Source: DASZXJ01 sp035545895 (GTDB lineage: Bacteria > Planctomycetota > Phycisphaerae > Tepidisphaerales > Tepidisphaeraceae). From it: DNA of 32,604 bases. This document shows, piece by piece, positions 7,399 to 19,232 of this stretch. Below the pieces are notes generated by a model. That model saw nothing but the letters and a program-made list of their open reading frames with translations, ran no database searches and was not told the origin of the DNA. Location: positions 1 to 32,604 of the forward strand of contig DASZXJ010000023.1 in the NCBI GenBank assembly GCA_035545895.1, written 5' to 3'. Position 1 is the stretch's first letter, and every line of letters starts with the position of its first letter. Made by a program: the position numbers and the translations under genes.

Positions 7399-8514
7399 AT
7401 GCGCAAGTCGATTTCCGCTTTTATTGCCATCGTCGCAGGATTGCTGCTGTCGATCCCCGCGATTTCATCCGCGCAGGACATTACAGTGGGTTTTATTTAC
7501 GTCGGACCCAAGGACGATTACGGCTACAACCAAGCCCACGCCGAAGGCGCAGCGGCAGTCAAGAAAATGCCGGGCGTCAAGGTATTGGAAGAAGAACGTG
7601 TCCCTGAAACGCTCGAAGTCACCAAGACGATGGAGAGCATGATCAATCTCGATGATGCAAAGCTGATTTTCCCCACGTCATTCGGCTATTTTGACCCGCA
7701 TATCCTCAAAGAGGCAGTCAAGTTCCCCAACGTGATCTTCCTGCATTGCGGGGGCATGTACCAGGACGGCAAACATCCCAAAAACGTCGGCAGTTATTTC
7801 GGATACATCGACGAACCGGAGTATTTGTCGGGCATCGTGGCGGCACATACCAGCAAGACCAAAAAGCTCGGCTTTATCGCGGCCAAGCCAATCCCCCAGG
7901 TGCTTCGCAACATCAATGCGTTTGAACTGGGTGCACGGTCGGTTGATCCGGCTGTGACAACCACCGTCATTTTCACCGGCGATTGGTCCATGCCTGTCAA
8001 GGAAGCTGAAGCCGCGACCACGCTGGCCAATCAGGGCGTCGATGTGCTGACCTGCCACGTCGATAGCCCCAAGGTTGTCATGGAAACGGCCGAACGTCGT
8101 GGAATCTATTGCACCGGCTATCACTGCAACCAGGCGACGCTCGCGCCCAAGGGATATCTCACCGGCGCTGAATGGAACTGGTCGAAAGTGTACACCGATT
8201 ATGTGACATGGGTGAAAGCGGGCAAAAAGCCGGGCGATGCGGAATTCCCGCATCTTGTTCGCGGCGGATTGAAGGAAGGAATCGTCAAAACCTCCGCTTA
8301 TGGTCCGGCGGTCTCCGATGACGCGAAGAAAGACGCCGACGCCGTCAAAGCCAAGTTCATGGATGGCAGCTTCGTGATCTTCAAGGGCCCATTGAAAGAC
8401 AACAAAGGCAGCGTGATCCTCGAAGACGGGAAGAGTCTCGTGCAAACGGATCCGGTTTTGGAAAAGATGAATTACCTGGTCGAAGGAGTGAACGGCTCGA
8501 CCGGAGCACCATAA
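7399..8514 (+). CDS. BMP-family ABC transporter substrate-binding protein
   Basis: This 371-residue periplasmic binding protein belongs to the Bmp/PnrA family. A signal peptide covers residues 1 to about 25 (MRKSISAFIAIVAGLLLSIP, then AISSA before QD). The mature protein opens with ITVGFIYVGPKDDYGYNQAH. Family features follow: VIFLHCGGMYQD, GSYFGYIDEPEYLSGIVAA, TKKLGFIAAKPIPQVLRNINAF and ELGARSVDP. ATG 7399 follows GAAAGG. It is transcribed away from the permease operon but is the only binding protein of the right class here, so it should deliver substrate to those permeases. BMP proteins usually bind nucleosides, purines or similar ring ureides. Biuret as ligand is inferred from the coupled hydrolase. 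Its stop lies four bases from that of the regulator gene, tail to tail. Confidence 0.92.
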   Translation: MRKSISAFIAIVAGLLLSIPAISSAQDITVGFIYVGPKDDYGYNQAHAEGAAAVKKMPGVKVLEEERVPETLEVTKTMESMINLDDAKLIFPTSFGYFDPHILKEAVKFPNVIFLHCGGMYQDGKHPKNVGSYFGYIDEPEYLSGIVAAHTSKTKKLGFIAAKPIPQVLRNINAFELGARSVDPAVTTTVIFTGDWSMPVKEAEAATTLANQGVDVLTCHVDSPKVVMETAERRGIYCTGYHCNQATLAPKGYLTGAEWNWSKVYTDYVTWVKAGKKPGDAEFPHLVRGGLKEGIVKTSAYGPAVSDDAKKDADAVKAKFMDGSFVIFKGPLKDNKGSVILEDGKSLVQTDPVLEKMNYLVEGVNGSTGAP

Positions 8515-8518
8515 AAAA

Positions 8519-10031
8519 TCATTCCGCACTGCCCAGGCTCAGCGTGCCCTGCTCGCCGAGCTTGCGGTAGATGCGCGTGCGATTAATCCCCAGCAGACGG
8601 GCGGCTTCAGCGATGTTGCCGCCCGTCTCGGCTAATGCCCGCTTGATCAACAGATTCTCGGCTGCTTCAATGTTCAGAGGCAGTTCGTTCATCAGATTGG
8701 AATGGGTTGTAGTGGCAATTTCAGGCGTGGCAAAGACCGGGTTTGCGGCTGACGATGCGGTCAGGTGAATATGACGCGCTTCGACAACACCCCCGCCGCT
8801 TTCGATTAGCGCACGCTCAATTACATTTTTCAATTCACGCACATTACCGGCAAACGCATGACGCGTGACGAGTTGCATTGCCCTTGGATCGATGGTGGGA
8901 GTCGATATTCCCATTTCCGCTGCAAATAGATGAAGAAAATGATTCGCCAGCAGCGGAATATCATCCGGCCGATCGCGCAGCGGCGGCAGACGAACCGGAA
9001 ACTGCGCTAATCGGAAAAACAGATCTTGCCGGAATGAACCGTTGGATATCTGCGATTCGAGATTGGCATTGGTGGCGGCAACGACCCGAACATCGACGTT
9101 TCTTTCGCGCGTTGCACCCAGCGGCGTGACTTTGCCGTCTTCAAGGACTCGAAGCAATTTCGCCTGAAGCGCTGCCGGCATGTCGCCTATTTCGTCGAGA
9201 AAAAGCGTGCCGCCATGTGCGAGTTCAAAATACCCTTTTCGGTCCATCGCAGCGCCTGTGAATGCCCCGCGAACATGTCCGAAGAGCATCGATTCCGCCA
9301 ATTCTGAAGGTATCGCCACGCAATTCACTGCAATAAACGGTCCCTTGGCTCGGCCGCTGCCGAAATGGATCGCTCGCGCGACCAGTTCCTTGCCAGTCCC
9401 GCTTTCGCCGGTAATCAGCACGTTGACCGAACTGAAATTTTGAAGCCGGCGAACGTCCTGGATGATCTTGTTGATCGTTTGACTCCCGCCCACGAATGCC
9501 TTGATTCCCCACTTCTCGGCTTCCTGTTCAGAGATTGTGGAAAGCTGTTCATCGGCGACACGGAGTGCTGATTCCGCTTTTTGCCGTCGGTCAATTTCGG
9601 CGCGAAGCTGATCGATCGCGACGGTCAGTTCACTATTCTTTTCCCGCAACTGTCTCGCAAGACGGCTTACACGTAAATGACTCTCGACGCGAATGACCAC
9701 TTCCTCGGGGTCGATTGGCTTGGTGATGTAATCCAAGCCACCCGCCTGGAATGCTTCGACAAGGCTGTTGGTCTCGTTGCGGGCGCTGATGAAAAGTACG
9801 GGTGTTTCTCGAGTGGCCGGGTCGGCATGCAGCCTCCGGCAGGTTTCGTATCCGTCCATGTCGGGAAGCATCACATCGAGCAGAACCAGATCAGGCTTGG
9901 CGCGAGCAGCCACCATTAAAGCCATCTCACCACTGGGTGCAGCCAGAATGCGATATCCGCGCGGTTCAAGAGTGCTCGTGAGCAGATCGAGATTCGCCGG
10001 TGTATCATCGACGATCAGGATCAGTTCCCCG

Positions 10032-10057
<26 letters not shown>
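8519..10057 (-). CDS. NtrC-type sigma-54 response regulator
   Basis: This 512-residue DNA-binding activator of sigma-54 promoters has three parts. The receiver domain (about 12-125) carries acidic pocket D17/D18, phospho-acceptor Asp61 (LLDVMLP) and Lys113. A predicted coiled coil (about 127-180) leads to the AAA+ domain with Walker A GESGTGKE (217-224), the sigma-54 contact loop GAFTGA (264-269) and Walker B GTLFLDEI (283-290). The C-terminal Fis-type helix-turn-helix reads NIAEAARLLGINRTRIYRKL. The intact GAFTGA loop shows it can act with sigma-54. ATG 10057 (MNDRLQQPDG) follows GGAGGAAG and overlaps the kinase gene by 26 bases, so the two are co-translated. Probable targets are the sigma-54-type promoters of this window. 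Confidence 0.95.
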
Positions 10058-13076
<3,019 letters not shown>

Positions 13077-13160
13077 ATAGCACCCGTCAAATTGCGCAAA
13101 AGCCAGCGTGCCCACCAAGTGGGCAATAATTTCAAAATTGCTATTGACCGAGTATCGAAA

Positions 13161-13177
13161 TGCAAGACACAGGCCAG
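13161..13177 (-). promoter_or_regulatory. Sigma-54-type promoter of the kinase/activator operon
   Basis: The minus strand reads CTGGCCTGTGTCTTGCA. TGGC is followed by a canonical TTGCA -12 box, with exactly ten bases between GG and GC. The predicted start is near 13151, about 75 bases before the kinase ATG. This suggests positive autoregulation. Confidence 0.55.
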
Positions 13178-13209
13178 TCTGCGGTTACGGTCGTCAAGTC
13201 ATTGATGCG

Positions 13210-13226
13210 ACCTAACCCATTTAGGT
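13210..13226. promoter_or_regulatory. Inverted repeat ACCTAA-N5-TTAGGT upstream of the kinase promoter
   Basis: A perfect 6-5-6 palindrome lies 33 bases upstream of the -24 box of the kinase promoter, in the divergent spacer with the lipoprotein gene. It could be an operator for either gene. Its arms do not match the GTTGCA motif. Confidence 0.4.
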
Positions 13227-13373
13227 GAATTTCGACTTCATTTCCGGCCGGCCATGATGAGAACGCCGCAGGCCATATTGAAAGAAGAAGCCTTTTTTTC
13301 GCACCAAATCCGTGTCAATCAAGTGCATGCGGCCAAGGGATCGGTCTTTTTTTCCAATTGAGGGCAAAATCCA

Positions 13374-15743
13374 ATGCGTCGAATCAGCTTAATGCGCGGT
13401 CTGATGATGTGCTGCCTACTTTCACTGGCAGGATGTCCCGAAGAATTGCACGAGGTCAAACGATTCAACTCCCTCGACCAGGCTGGCTCGACGCATCTGG
13501 CCGTGCTGTCTGTCGGGCGATGGGATGATTATCGAAATGAATTGCAACCTCATTTTGGCATAAACGAAGCCACCGCTAAAACGGAATCCGTTCCCGAAAC
13601 GGCGGCTTTCCAACAAAAGGTCCTGGACGCAGTAACCCTGAGCCTGAAAGTTGCGACACCCACCGTATCGGGTGGTCAAACCAGCACGGTCAATACAGGT
13701 TCGATCTCAACTTCCACCAACAATTCGGGCACAACCTCAACCGCTTCAAGCGGAACCGCAGCCGCGGGAGTTGGAACCTCGACGTTGGTCAATACCAATT
13801 ACGGAACAATTACCCTCACCAATACAGGATCCAATTCAGGAACCAACACCGCGACTCAAACTTTCTCCAGTAACGACCCGAGCAAATTGACAGGCCCGCA
13901 AATCACCAACCTGCCCAGCGGCGGAGCAGGTTCCATTTCGGGAGGCGGCTCAATTTCGATGCCCAGTAACATCGATCCAATGCTCCGCTATCTGGCTGCG
14001 ACCGCGCTGTTCCAGGAAGGAGCAATCATCGATCGTTATGTCAAAGATGCAGCCATTAACGATGAATTCGATCCTTATGTTGTTCGACTTCAGGTTTCAC
14101 TTCTACCCTCTGCGAGAAACGCGCCCTACGATGCGTATTCAAATATCTCGTTTTTCTCAGGCGACTTTCCCGTTCCATCCACGCCAACAGTGTCAACTCC
14201 TTCGTCACCATCCCTTGGGGATAAACTTCTCTCATTTTTCCATAAAAAAGAGACATCCAGAGTAACCACGTTGCCGTATGACGCCACGCTTACAGGAAAA
14301 AGCAATGTGCGGTTGATACCCCTGCTCGTCACAGACGATATTGAGGCCACTATCGAAAGCCGCTCGCTTGAACAAATGAGACAATTGGTCCTAGCGCTTC
14401 AAGCCGGATATGCAGGAATCACAGGCGAACTCGGAGTCAACTCCGTTTACGATAAACTCCAGGTCGCATTGGGGCGAGATTTCAATTCAACCTTCACCGT
14501 CGCCAGGGTTTCGGAAAATACACTTAGAGTGCGATTTGGCGCGTTGCAGCAACCAAAATCGGGTTATGCAATGATCCCTCAGACTCATAATGTTTCACTG
14601 CTGGTTTTAGTCCCCAAGCCGGATAAAAGAGCAAAAACAATCGCCGACAATGCTCACGATGCGTTTGGAGTATCGGTGAACAAAGATAGTGATGCTCGAA
14701 TGGTTCACCTGGTAGCCAAAACATCGTTTATTGACGCAAATACTGGTGAAGTACTGCCAGTCAAAGATAAAGTGTACTATACCGCGTTGCGTGACGCGCT
14801 TTTGAACAACCAAATTAAGTTTTCACACCATGCCCTTTCAGATGACAATTCAGATGCCTCGGAATTTACTGGGAAACTCACTCGCCTGATCGCAGCGAAT
14901 GACTATGACGCCTTTCTAAAATGGTGGCGAAGCGATTTCGATAACAATTATCCAGGAATTACCTTTCCTGACCGATTGTGGGCAGACCTCGCGTCCATTC
15001 GAAGTCTCAGCCCATACCAATCCGCGACATTTCAATTGCCGCTGGACAAAAGCCCTATCAGCTTAGGGGCAAATACGGTTATCAGCCCGCTTACCGATGT
15101 TTCAGCCAGCACTGCCACGATCACCGTCACGCCTGTCGCCGATTTTGACTCAACCAAGGTGATAAGCTGGTTGACGTTGACCAATAAGCAAGACAAGACC
15201 GTGATGAAAATTCCTGCCCAACTGGTGGAAGTGAAAGGCAACAGTCTTGTCGGCAGTTTTCCATCGCTGAATAATCTGCATCTCAAGCCCGCTGAATGGG
15301 ATGTCCATTTCGACGCTCGAATTGTTAATTCAAGGCTGGAAGTTAACAGCGTCCAGTTTTCGGCGGATGTGAGCATGCTGCCCATTCCAGCGCCCAAACC
15401 CAGTACGATCCAACTCGCCCTCAGCGCCAGTTCTGTCAATTCCAGTGGCGGCAACGGCATCGTGAAAATCGGCGTATCCGGCATTCCAGCGGGAACACCC
15501 GCCACCGTTCTGGTGAGCGGCGCGGAGGTGACAAAAGCTGACTCGGATGGAACGAAGATCGATACAACAGTCAAAGACGGATCATCGACGTTTACACTTT
15601 CCAAAGATAGCGTTGTGACGCTGCAATTGACTAATTTGAGCCCGCTGCTTCCAGTTTCGATTGCGGTAAAACAGGATAAAACGGTAATTCAAACTGCATA
15701 TTTGCCGGTGTTTGAACTTCCGAGCAAGCCGAAAGGGGAATAA
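13374..15743 (+). CDS. Large lipoprotein of unknown function
   Basis: I do not recognise this 789-residue protein. It begins with a lipoprotein signal; the lipobox is L18-A19-G20-C21, so Cys21 should carry the lipid anchor. Residues about 94-198 are a low-complexity Ser/Thr/Gly/Asn-rich linker. A mixed globular part follows (about 200-570). The C-terminal third (about 580-789) is rich in beta strands, with two Ig-like-looking segments (for example ATITVTPVADFDSTKVISWL and, later, GIVKIGVSGIPAGTPATVLV). Codon use appears more A/T-rich than in flanking genes, with many AAT, ACA and TCA codons. This may indicate acquisition from elsewhere. It lies between the regulator operon (divergent) and the atzF operon (convergent, 17 bases between stops). 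Surface anchoring is likely; the function is unknown. Confidence 0.8.
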   Translation: MRRISLMRGLMMCCLLSLAGCPEELHEVKRFNSLDQAGSTHLAVLSVGRWDDYRNELQPHFGINEATAKTESVPETAAFQQKVLDAVTLSLKVATPTVSGGQTSTVNTGSISTSTNNSGTTSTASSGTAAAGVGTSTLVNTNYGTITLTNTGSNSGTNTATQTFSSNDPSKLTGPQITNLPSGGAGSISGGGSISMPSNIDPMLRYLAATALFQEGAIIDRYVKDAAINDEFDPYVVRLQVSLLPSARNAPYDAYSNISFFSGDFPVPSTPTVSTPSSPSLGDKLLSFFHKKETSRVTTLPYDATLTGKSNVRLIPLLVTDDIEATIESRSLEQMRQLVLALQAGYAGITGELGVNSVYDKLQVALGRDFNSTFTVARVSENTLRVRFGALQQPKSGYAMIPQTHNVSLLVLVPKPDKRAKTIADNAHDAFGVSVNKDSDARMVHLVAKTSFIDANTGEVLPVKDKVYYTALRDALLNNQIKFSHHALSDDNSDASEFTGKLTRLIAANDYDAFLKWWRSDFDNNYPGITFPDRLWADLASIRSLSPYQSATFQLPLDKSPISLGANTVISPLTDVSASTATITVTPVADFDSTKVISWLTLTNKQDKTVMKIPAQLVEVKGNSLVGSFPSLNNLHLKPAEWDVHFDARIVNSRLEVNSVQFSADVSMLPIPAPKPSTIQLALSASSVNSSGGNGIVKIGVSGIPAGTPATVLVSGAEVTKADSDGTKIDTTVKDGSSTFTLSKDSVVTLQLTNLSPLLPVSIAVKQDKTVIQTAYLPVFELPSKPKGE

Positions 15744-15760
15744 TGATTTGTGATGGTTTT

Positions 15761-17572
15761 TCAATGTTGGCGGCTATTCACGAAGGCTCGCCAGCCGCCG
15801 AAATGAGAGATATCGGTTGCCCCTTCGATGGCGAAGTTTTCGCAGAGGAACCCCTGCACTTGTTCGCCATCTTCGAGTTGGATTGTTCCGATTCCGAGCG
15901 GCGAAGGAATCGCCGAAACGAATTGACCAAACGATTCAGCCGACATTTCCCATACTTCAAGCGCGATGTGATGGCCATCGCCATTGCTCGTGCGAACCAT
16001 GCCCGGCTTAGCGGGAGTGGTGTTGGGCAGAGCGTACAATCGATATATTGGCGCAGTTTGTACTGCACGAACCAGGGTAGCGCCGATCGAGGTTAATTGG
16101 TGATTTAGCGGCATTCCAGATAAATGGGCTCCAACAACAGCAAGCTTCGCGCTTTTCAAAGTGGAACTCCTCGTTGGGGATTTTGATGAAATCGGAAGGC
16201 GGGAAACCCCGGGTCCAATTCCCAGTTTTCGATGGAGCAAATCCGCAACCTGCATCAACGGCCGATCCTGTCCCGCTCGACCGATCAAGGTCGCTCCGAG
16301 CGGCAGGCCATTTGAGATGAACCCGGTCGGGACAGCAACTGCGCACAAGTCCATCAAATTTACGAAATTGGTGTAATATCCCAGGTTGATATTCGTCTGC
16401 AGAGGATCAGCCTCGACCGCGGCGATCTTATAAATTGTGCCGGCCGTCGGAAGCAGCAACATATCCATTTTGGCCCATTGAGCCTCGGCGGCCTGGCAAT
16501 GCGTTTGCAACTCGTACATCGCGCCAAACGCTTCCGTCGCTTTTATTGCTTCACCCCACACAAGAATCTGCCGCGTCACAGGCAAGAGCGCGTCGGGCTT
16601 AAGGAGCATGGTTTCCCTGGCGACCATAAACCGCTCGGCAACCCAGGGGCCGGCATAAAGCAATTCAGCGGCTCGACCAAATGGCTCGAAGTCGATCTCA
16701 ACCGGCAGACCACCGATGGACTGCATTCGCTCGATTGTCTTGCGATAGAGTGATTCCGCTTCGCGATCCCCGTAAAACCGAAGCTGCGAGTCGCGTGGCA
16801 CTCCAAATCGAAAATTCGATGAGGGAATCGGCTTGGCTGGCGGGATACTTTCAGGCTTGCGCGAATAAGGGTCCTCAGAGTCATACTCGACGATCAAATC
16901 GAAAACCGTCCGGGCGTCATCCACGCGGAGGGCAAGAATCGAAACGCAATCGAGCGACTTGCATGCCGGCACGACGCCGCTGGTGCTGATCAGGCCACGA
17001 GATGGCTTTAAGCCCACAACATTATTAAAAGCGGCGGGAACTCGACCCGAACCAGCCGTATCCGTACCCAGCGCAAAGCTGACCAACCCTGCTGCAACCG
17101 CAACGGCCGATCCCTGACTCGATCCGCCGGAAATGTATTCCCTATTAAACGGATTTTTGCAGACTCCGTAGGGTGATCGCGTTCCCACCAGGCCGGTGGC
17201 AAATTGATCGAGGTTGGTTTTGCCGACTGCAATCGCCCCGGCGTCGCAAAGCTTTCGGACGGCCGTCGCCGATTGTTCCGCCATTCTTGCAAAAGCCGGA
17301 CATCCCGCCGTTGTGGCGTGACCCGCGAAATCTATATTGTCCTTGATCGCAAAGGGAATCCCAAAAAGCGGCTGTGAAATGCCGGATAGCTTTCGTTTCA
17401 ATGCGGCATCAAGCTGATTTTTGATCTCGATACGGGAAAACCGATCGATCCAGACGGCAGGCTCGGAATAGTTGTCGATTTTGGCCAGCAATCGATCAAA
17501 AAACTCGACAGGATCAAGCCGCCCGGTCGCAAAACCTCTTTGCAATGTTTCAATGTCCAAGCTGTCCGTCAT
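15761..17572 (-). CDS. atzF: Allophanate hydrolase (AtzF type)
   Basis: This enzyme hydrolyses allophanate to CO2 and two ammonia, the last step of biuret breakdown. The 603-residue protein has an N-terminal amidase-signature domain. Its Ser-cisSer-Lys triad is visible as Lys77 (FAIKDNID), Ser151 (ISGGSSQGS) and nucleophile Ser175 (DTAGSGRVPAAF). The spacings of 74 and 24 equal those of AtzF (K91, S165, S189). The separate C-terminal domain (about 465-603: KLAVVGAHLSGMPLNHQL through ISHFGGWRAFVNS) is diagnostic of AtzF rather than AtzE or a plain amidase. There is no urea carboxylase in the window, so it should serve the biuret route, not a urea amidolyase. ATG 17572 forms an ATGA overlap with the ureE stop. 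Confidence 0.95.
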   Translation of the reverse strand: MTDSLDIETLQRGFATGRLDPVEFFDRLLAKIDNYSEPAVWIDRFSRIEIKNQLDAALKRKLSGISQPLFGIPFAIKDNIDFAGHATTAGCPAFARMAEQSATAVRKLCDAGAIAVGKTNLDQFATGLVGTRSPYGVCKNPFNREYISGGSSQGSAVAVAAGLVSFALGTDTAGSGRVPAAFNNVVGLKPSRGLISTSGVVPACKSLDCVSILALRVDDARTVFDLIVEYDSEDPYSRKPESIPPAKPIPSSNFRFGVPRDSQLRFYGDREAESLYRKTIERMQSIGGLPVEIDFEPFGRAAELLYAGPWVAERFMVARETMLLKPDALLPVTRQILVWGEAIKATEAFGAMYELQTHCQAAEAQWAKMDMLLLPTAGTIYKIAAVEADPLQTNINLGYYTNFVNLMDLCAVAVPTGFISNGLPLGATLIGRAGQDRPLMQVADLLHRKLGIGPGVSRLPISSKSPTRSSTLKSAKLAVVGAHLSGMPLNHQLTSIGATLVRAVQTAPIYRLYALPNTTPAKPGMVRTSNGDGHHIALEVWEMSAESFGQFVSAIPSPLGIGTIQLEDGEQVQGFLCENFAIEGATDISHFGGWRAFVNSRQH

Positions 17573-18060
17573 GATTTGCGGGAAATTTCAAATTTGTCTG
17601 ACAGGGCGAATTGACCAGTTCCACGAAGCGGCGGCTCAAACCGGCGACTTTGCAGCTCGTATGGCACGCCCAGCTTTCTGAAAACGGCTTCAACCGGACC
17701 ATCGTCTACAGTGACGATGCCGTCGTCTGACACTTCGATCGGAACATGCAGATTGCCGAGTTCAAACGCCAGGGAAATCGCTTCCACCGAATTCCTTGGC
17801 CGGGCGATCAGCACGTTACTGAGTTCGACGCTGACAACGATCGCGTCGGATCTATCTTCCGACCGCCATAGAACATCGCCGTGCCTGAGCGTTACGCCAA
17901 GCTTGAGCAGGATACGTATATCTTGTCCATTTCGGGACTGTTTACGAACGGCGCGCGAGGCGCATTCCATCCAGGAGAAATCCACCCAATCGATTGACCA
18001 CGCCGAAATATCCTGTGAATCGGGGTCAAAGATGTTTGCAATTGGAGTTTCAACCAACAT
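17569..18060 (-). CDS. ureE: Urease nickel chaperone UreE
   Basis: This 163-residue metallochaperone delivers nickel to the UreDFG-urease complex. The N-terminal beta domain contains DIRILLKLGVTLRHGDVLWR. The C-terminal ferredoxin-like domain contains AFELGNLHVPIEVSDDGIV, with the conserved nickel-binding His105, and a FEPP motif near 141-144. The His-rich tail found in Klebsiella UreE is absent; the protein ends in LSDKFEISRKS. It is more divergent than the other urease genes, but the order of motifs and the neighbours make the assignment solid. It starts 11 bases inside the end of hypB and its stop overlaps the atzF start, so it is in the middle of one transcript. Confidence 0.88.
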   Translation of the reverse strand: MLVETPIANIFDPDSQDISAWSIDWVDFSWMECASRAVRKQSRNGQDIRILLKLGVTLRHGDVLWRSEDRSDAIVVSVELSNVLIARPRNSVEAISLAFELGNLHVPIEVSDDGIVTVDDGPVEAVFRKLGVPYELQSRRFEPPLRGTGQFALSDKFEISRKS

Positions 18061-18745
18061 TGAAAGTCCCCCGATTTTCCATTTGCCTGGTGCGCTCGAT
18101 ACCAGATTGCATAAAGTGGATCCATGCCTGCATTCCTTCGCCGCTGCGCGATGACAACTCCATTATCCGCATGCCCGGACGAACGTTTTGAATGCTTTCG
18201 TATGCCGCTTGCCGATCAAAACCGACCACTTCGGCAAGATCGGATTTGGTGATAATCGCAACGTCGGCCGTGTTGAAAATAGTCGGATATTTCAGCGGTT
18301 TGTCTTCTCCCTCGGTCGTGGAGAAAAGGACGATTCGCATCGCTTCGCCCAGGTCATAGCTAGCCGGGCAAACGAGATTCCCGACGTTTTCGATGAATAG
18401 CAGGTCGATGGAATCCAAATCCCAGCCGATCAGGGCTGATTCGATCATTTCCGCTTCGAGATGACATATGGTCCCGGTGACGATCTGCCTGACCGGAGCA
18501 CCGCTTTCCGCCAACCGTCTCGCATCGTTTTCGGTCGCCAAGTCCCCAACCAGGGCAGCAACTCGATGAGTTTGACCTAGTGCGCGCAGCGTTTCACGCA
18601 AAAGCGTCGTTTTACCGGCGCCAGGACTGGATACGAGGCTGACGACAAATACCCCCGCATCGGCAAATCGCTGGCGTAACGAGCGTGCTTGCTCATCGTT
18701 TTTCTTGAGAATTTGCTGTCGGACTTGAAGAATTCTGGGTGGCAT
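18050..18745 (-). CDS. hypB: Nickel-insertion GTPase HypB
   Basis: HypB is a SIMIBI-class GTPase that works with HypA to load nickel into hydrogenase or, in some bacteria, urease. The 231-residue protein has P-loop SSPGAGKTT (39-47), GDLATENDA and the metal-binding GTICHLEA with Cys94/His95 at the dimer face. It also has FIENVGNLVCPA, and TKSDL for guanine recognition. The N-terminal His-rich or CxxCGC nickel store of some HypB proteins is lacking. I chose ATG 18745 because GAGG lies six bases upstream; a TTG at 18757 is the alternative. It overlaps hypA by 53 bases. No hydrogenase genes are visible, so a urease role is likely here. Confidence 0.93.
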   Translation of the reverse strand: MPPRILQVRQQILKKNDEQARSLRQRFADAGVFVVSLVSSPGAGKTTLLRETLRALGQTHRVAALVGDLATENDARRLAESGAPVRQIVTGTICHLEAEMIESALIGWDLDSIDLLFIENVGNLVCPASYDLGEAMRIVLFSTTEGEDKPLKYPTIFNTADVAIITKSDLAEVVGFDRQAAYESIQNVRPGMRIMELSSRSGEGMQAWIHFMQSGIERTRQMENRGTFNVG

Positions 18746-19094
18746 CAACGACCTCAATGGAAGCGATTTCCAGCTCCTTGCCCTGAATAATGCGGCCCGC
18801 GCGGCTTTTACAGACTGGACAACATAAATGGCTAATGTCCTCTAGCAGCCTTTCCTGCCTGCATTTGGGGCACCAAATCACCAAATCGACGGTTTCAACT
18901 TCCAGTCCCGCGCCTTGAAGGGCCGTGCCGATTACTGCTGCGCTATACGCCGACCGTAGCGCCTGCGGCGCGACTCCCGACATCGCGCCGATCCTGACGC
19001 GCACGACCGACACACGCTCGCGCTTTGCATCCAATTCCGCGATTTGATCACAGACAAAATCCGCCAAACTTCTCGCAACCGATATTTCGTGCAA
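18693..19094 (-). CDS. hypA: Nickel metallochaperone HypA
   Basis: This 133-residue protein keeps the N-terminal Met-His2-Glu nickel site (MHEISVARSLADFV). Its zinc domain has two CxxC pairs, CPKC (75-78) and CPVC (92-95). It hands nickel on with HypB. The last 15 or so residues (NSSSPTANSQEKR) are polar and lie in the overlap with hypB. It is the first gene of the leftward operon hypA-hypB-ureE-atzF, about 30 bases downstream of a predicted sigma-54-type start. Helicobacter uses HypA/HypB for urease maturation, which fits this setting. Confidence 0.93.
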   Translation of the reverse strand: MHEISVARSLADFVCDQIAELDAKRERVSVVRVRIGAMSGVAPQALRSAYSAAVIGTALQGAGLEVETVDLVIWCPKCRQERLLEDISHLCCPVCKSRAGRIIQGKELEIASIEVVDATQNSSSPTANSQEKR

Positions 19095-19132
19095 TCAAAA
19101 CCTCTAGAGAGAGCGTGCGCACGGGATTTGCG

Positions 19133-19150
19133 TAACAACTGCCGTGCCGA
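19133..19150 (-). promoter_or_regulatory. Sigma-54-type promoter of hypA-hypB-ureE-atzF
   Basis: The minus strand reads TCGGCACGGCAGTTGTTA. GGCACG forms the -24 box and, ten bases after GG, GT occupies the -12 position. It matches the porin-operon promoter at 13 of 18 positions. The predicted start is near 19124. Confidence 0.6.
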
Positions 19151-19179
19151 CGGGCGGATGTCGGTTTTCCAAGCGATTT

Positions 19180-19190
19180 GACCAGTGGTC
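19180..19190. promoter_or_regulatory. Short palindrome GACCA-G-TGGTC in the hypA/ureF spacer
   Basis: An 11-base palindrome lies about 30 bases upstream of the hypA -24 box and 43 bases before the ureF start. It could be an operator for the divergent pair. It is short enough to be chance. Confidence 0.25.
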
Positions 19191-19232
19191 GAACCGCGTC
19201 GGCCTGTTGACTGCCTAATTTGCGAGCATCTC

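Noticed and set aside
13290..13360. Two T7 runs upstream of the lipoprotein gene as terminators
   Set aside because: No stable stem precedes either run, and no gene ends there.
15761..17572. Urea amidolyase route (urea carboxylase plus allophanate hydrolase)
   Set aside because: No biotin-dependent urea carboxylase gene is present in the window, while a biuret hydrolase-like gene is.
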